Below are positions 7,061-7,757 of a stretch of DNA of 7,757 bases, in pieces. Under the pieces are notes generated by a model. It was not told the origin of the DNA. It made no database searches and saw only the letters and a list, made by a program, of their open reading frames with translations. Source of the DNA: Acidobacteriota bacterium (GTDB lineage Bacteria; Acidobacteriota; Terriglobia; Terriglobales; Acidobacteriaceae); assembly GCA_021781255.1 (NCBI GenBank), contig JAJXXG010000209.1, forward strand, positions 1-7,757. Direction: 5' to 3'. The translations under genes were made by a program, and so were the position numbers. Positions within the stretch are counted from its first letter, which is position 1, and each line of letters opens with the position of its first letter.

Positions 7061-7744
7061 ATGACCACCGCTACGAAACCTTCGCCAGAGATCACCCGCG
7101 CAGCGGAGCGGTATCTGGAGCAGTACGGCGAACCTCTCGTGATGAACACCTATCTGAAGGTCACGGTCCTGGTGCTTGCCGTGATTGCGCTTGCGCTCGC
7201 CGCGCTTGTCTTCAAAAGCCAGCAGGCTCTTGCTTCGATGCACCCGTTTATCATCCGCATCAACGACGTGGGGCGCGCCGAAGCAATCGACTATCGCAAC
7301 TTCCAATATCGCCCGCAGGAGGCGGAGAACAAGTACTACCTGTCGCGTTGGGCCGAGCTTTATTTCAGCCGCAATCGCTTTACCATCGAGCGCGATCAGA
7401 CCAACGCGCTCTACTTCCTCAATGGCGACGTGCAGCGGGCCGTAATTGCCCAGGAGCAGAAGGACAACATCATCCAGACCTACCGGAATGACAGTTCGCT
7501 TCCGTACGTCGATGTCGAGGTGAAGAATGTCGTGCTCGACGACCTGCGGCAGTCGCCGTATTCGGCGCGGATCGAGTTCGAGAAGGTGTACACGAACCCG
7601 GCGGATCATACCGAACTCAAGAGGGAGCGATGGACCGCCAGCGTGACCTATGTCTTCCGCGAGGATGTGAAGAACAACGAGCTGGCCGTGAACCCTCTGG
7701 GGTTGACCATCGTCCGCTTCCGGGCCGATCAGGCGTTCGAGTAA
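7061..7744 (+). CDS. virB8: VirB8/TrbF-family inner-membrane T4SS protein
   Basis: The 227-residue protein is bitopic: a short cytoplasmic tail (1-33), one transmembrane helix (about 34-51), and a periplasmic domain with the alternating helix and strand pattern of VirB8. The family's NPxG motif is present near the end as NPLG (211-214), followed by LTIVRFRADQ. Other matching stretches are FIIRINDVGRAEAIDY, the Y-Y-L-S-R-W-A-E-L-Y-F-S-R segment, and KRERWTASVTYVF. VirB8 is an inner-membrane assembly factor that contacts VirB9, VirB10 and other subunits. In many vir and trb operons this gene lies before virB9 (trbF before trbG); here it follows virB6. Thirteen bases remain after the stop, too few to show the next gene. 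Confidence 0.93.
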   Translation: MTTATKPSPEITRAAERYLEQYGEPLVMNTYLKVTVLVLAVIALALAALVFKSQQALASMHPFIIRINDVGRAEAIDYRNFQYRPQEAENKYYLSRWAELYFSRNRFTIERDQTNALYFLNGDVQRAVIAQEQKDNIIQTYRNDSSLPYVDVEVKNVVLDDLRQSPYSARIEFEKVYTNPADHTELKRERWTASVTYVFREDVKNNELAVNPLGLTIVRFRADQAFE

Positions 7745-7757
7745 ACGAGAGCACTTC

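Noticed and set aside
6554..7609. Long open frame on the minus strand (351 codons) across virB6 and virB8
   Set aside because: It runs antiparallel to two well-supported genes and has the charged, low-complexity composition of a shadow frame.

Overview
The window is one uninterrupted block of a type IV secretion system (T4SS) mating-pair-formation operon. All genes are on the + strand and packed head to tail. Gaps are at most about 50 bases, and two junctions overlap (1 and 4 bases). The organism is Gram-negative with fairly GC-rich coding sequence. This follows from an outer-membrane core subunit (VirB9), a TonB-like VirB10, a lipobox lipoprotein and Sec signal peptides. The phylum cannot be fixed from sequence alone. 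The blend of VirB and Trb traits and the gene order would fit an environmental bacterium such as an acidobacterium, but that is a weak inference.

Layout: 1-58 is the tail of a small hydrophobic protein, probably the VirB2/TrbC pilin. Next come VirB3 (109-411), the VirB4 ATPase (411-2918), VirB9 (2915-3679) and VirB10 (3683-5035). They are followed by a small unrecognised lipoprotein (5048-5308), a secreted VirB5/TrbJ-like protein (5361-6167), the polytopic VirB6/TrbL (6194-7048) and VirB8/TrbF (7061-7744). Thirteen bases follow VirB8 and hold no complete feature.

Working together: VirB4 would power pilus assembly and substrate transfer. VirB3, VirB6 and VirB8 form the inner-membrane platform. 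VirB10 spans the periplasm and meets VirB9 at the outer membrane. VirB2 and the VirB5-like protein would form the pilus and its tip. The lipoprotein may act as VirB7 (outer-membrane anchor of VirB9) or as a TrbK-like entry-exclusion protein. VirB11, VirD4, VirB1 and a relaxase are not in the window, so the sequence does not show whether the machine moves DNA or effectors.

Every complete gene has a recognisable Shine-Dalgarno sequence. No promoter, terminator, RNA gene, insertion sequence, CRISPR array or attachment site was seen, so transcription probably starts upstream and continues past the right edge. Most of this is a standard T4SS. The less explained parts are the two-cysteine lipoprotein, the VirB5-like protein, a cysteine pair in the VirB10 linker, and a small hairpin around one ribosome binding site.
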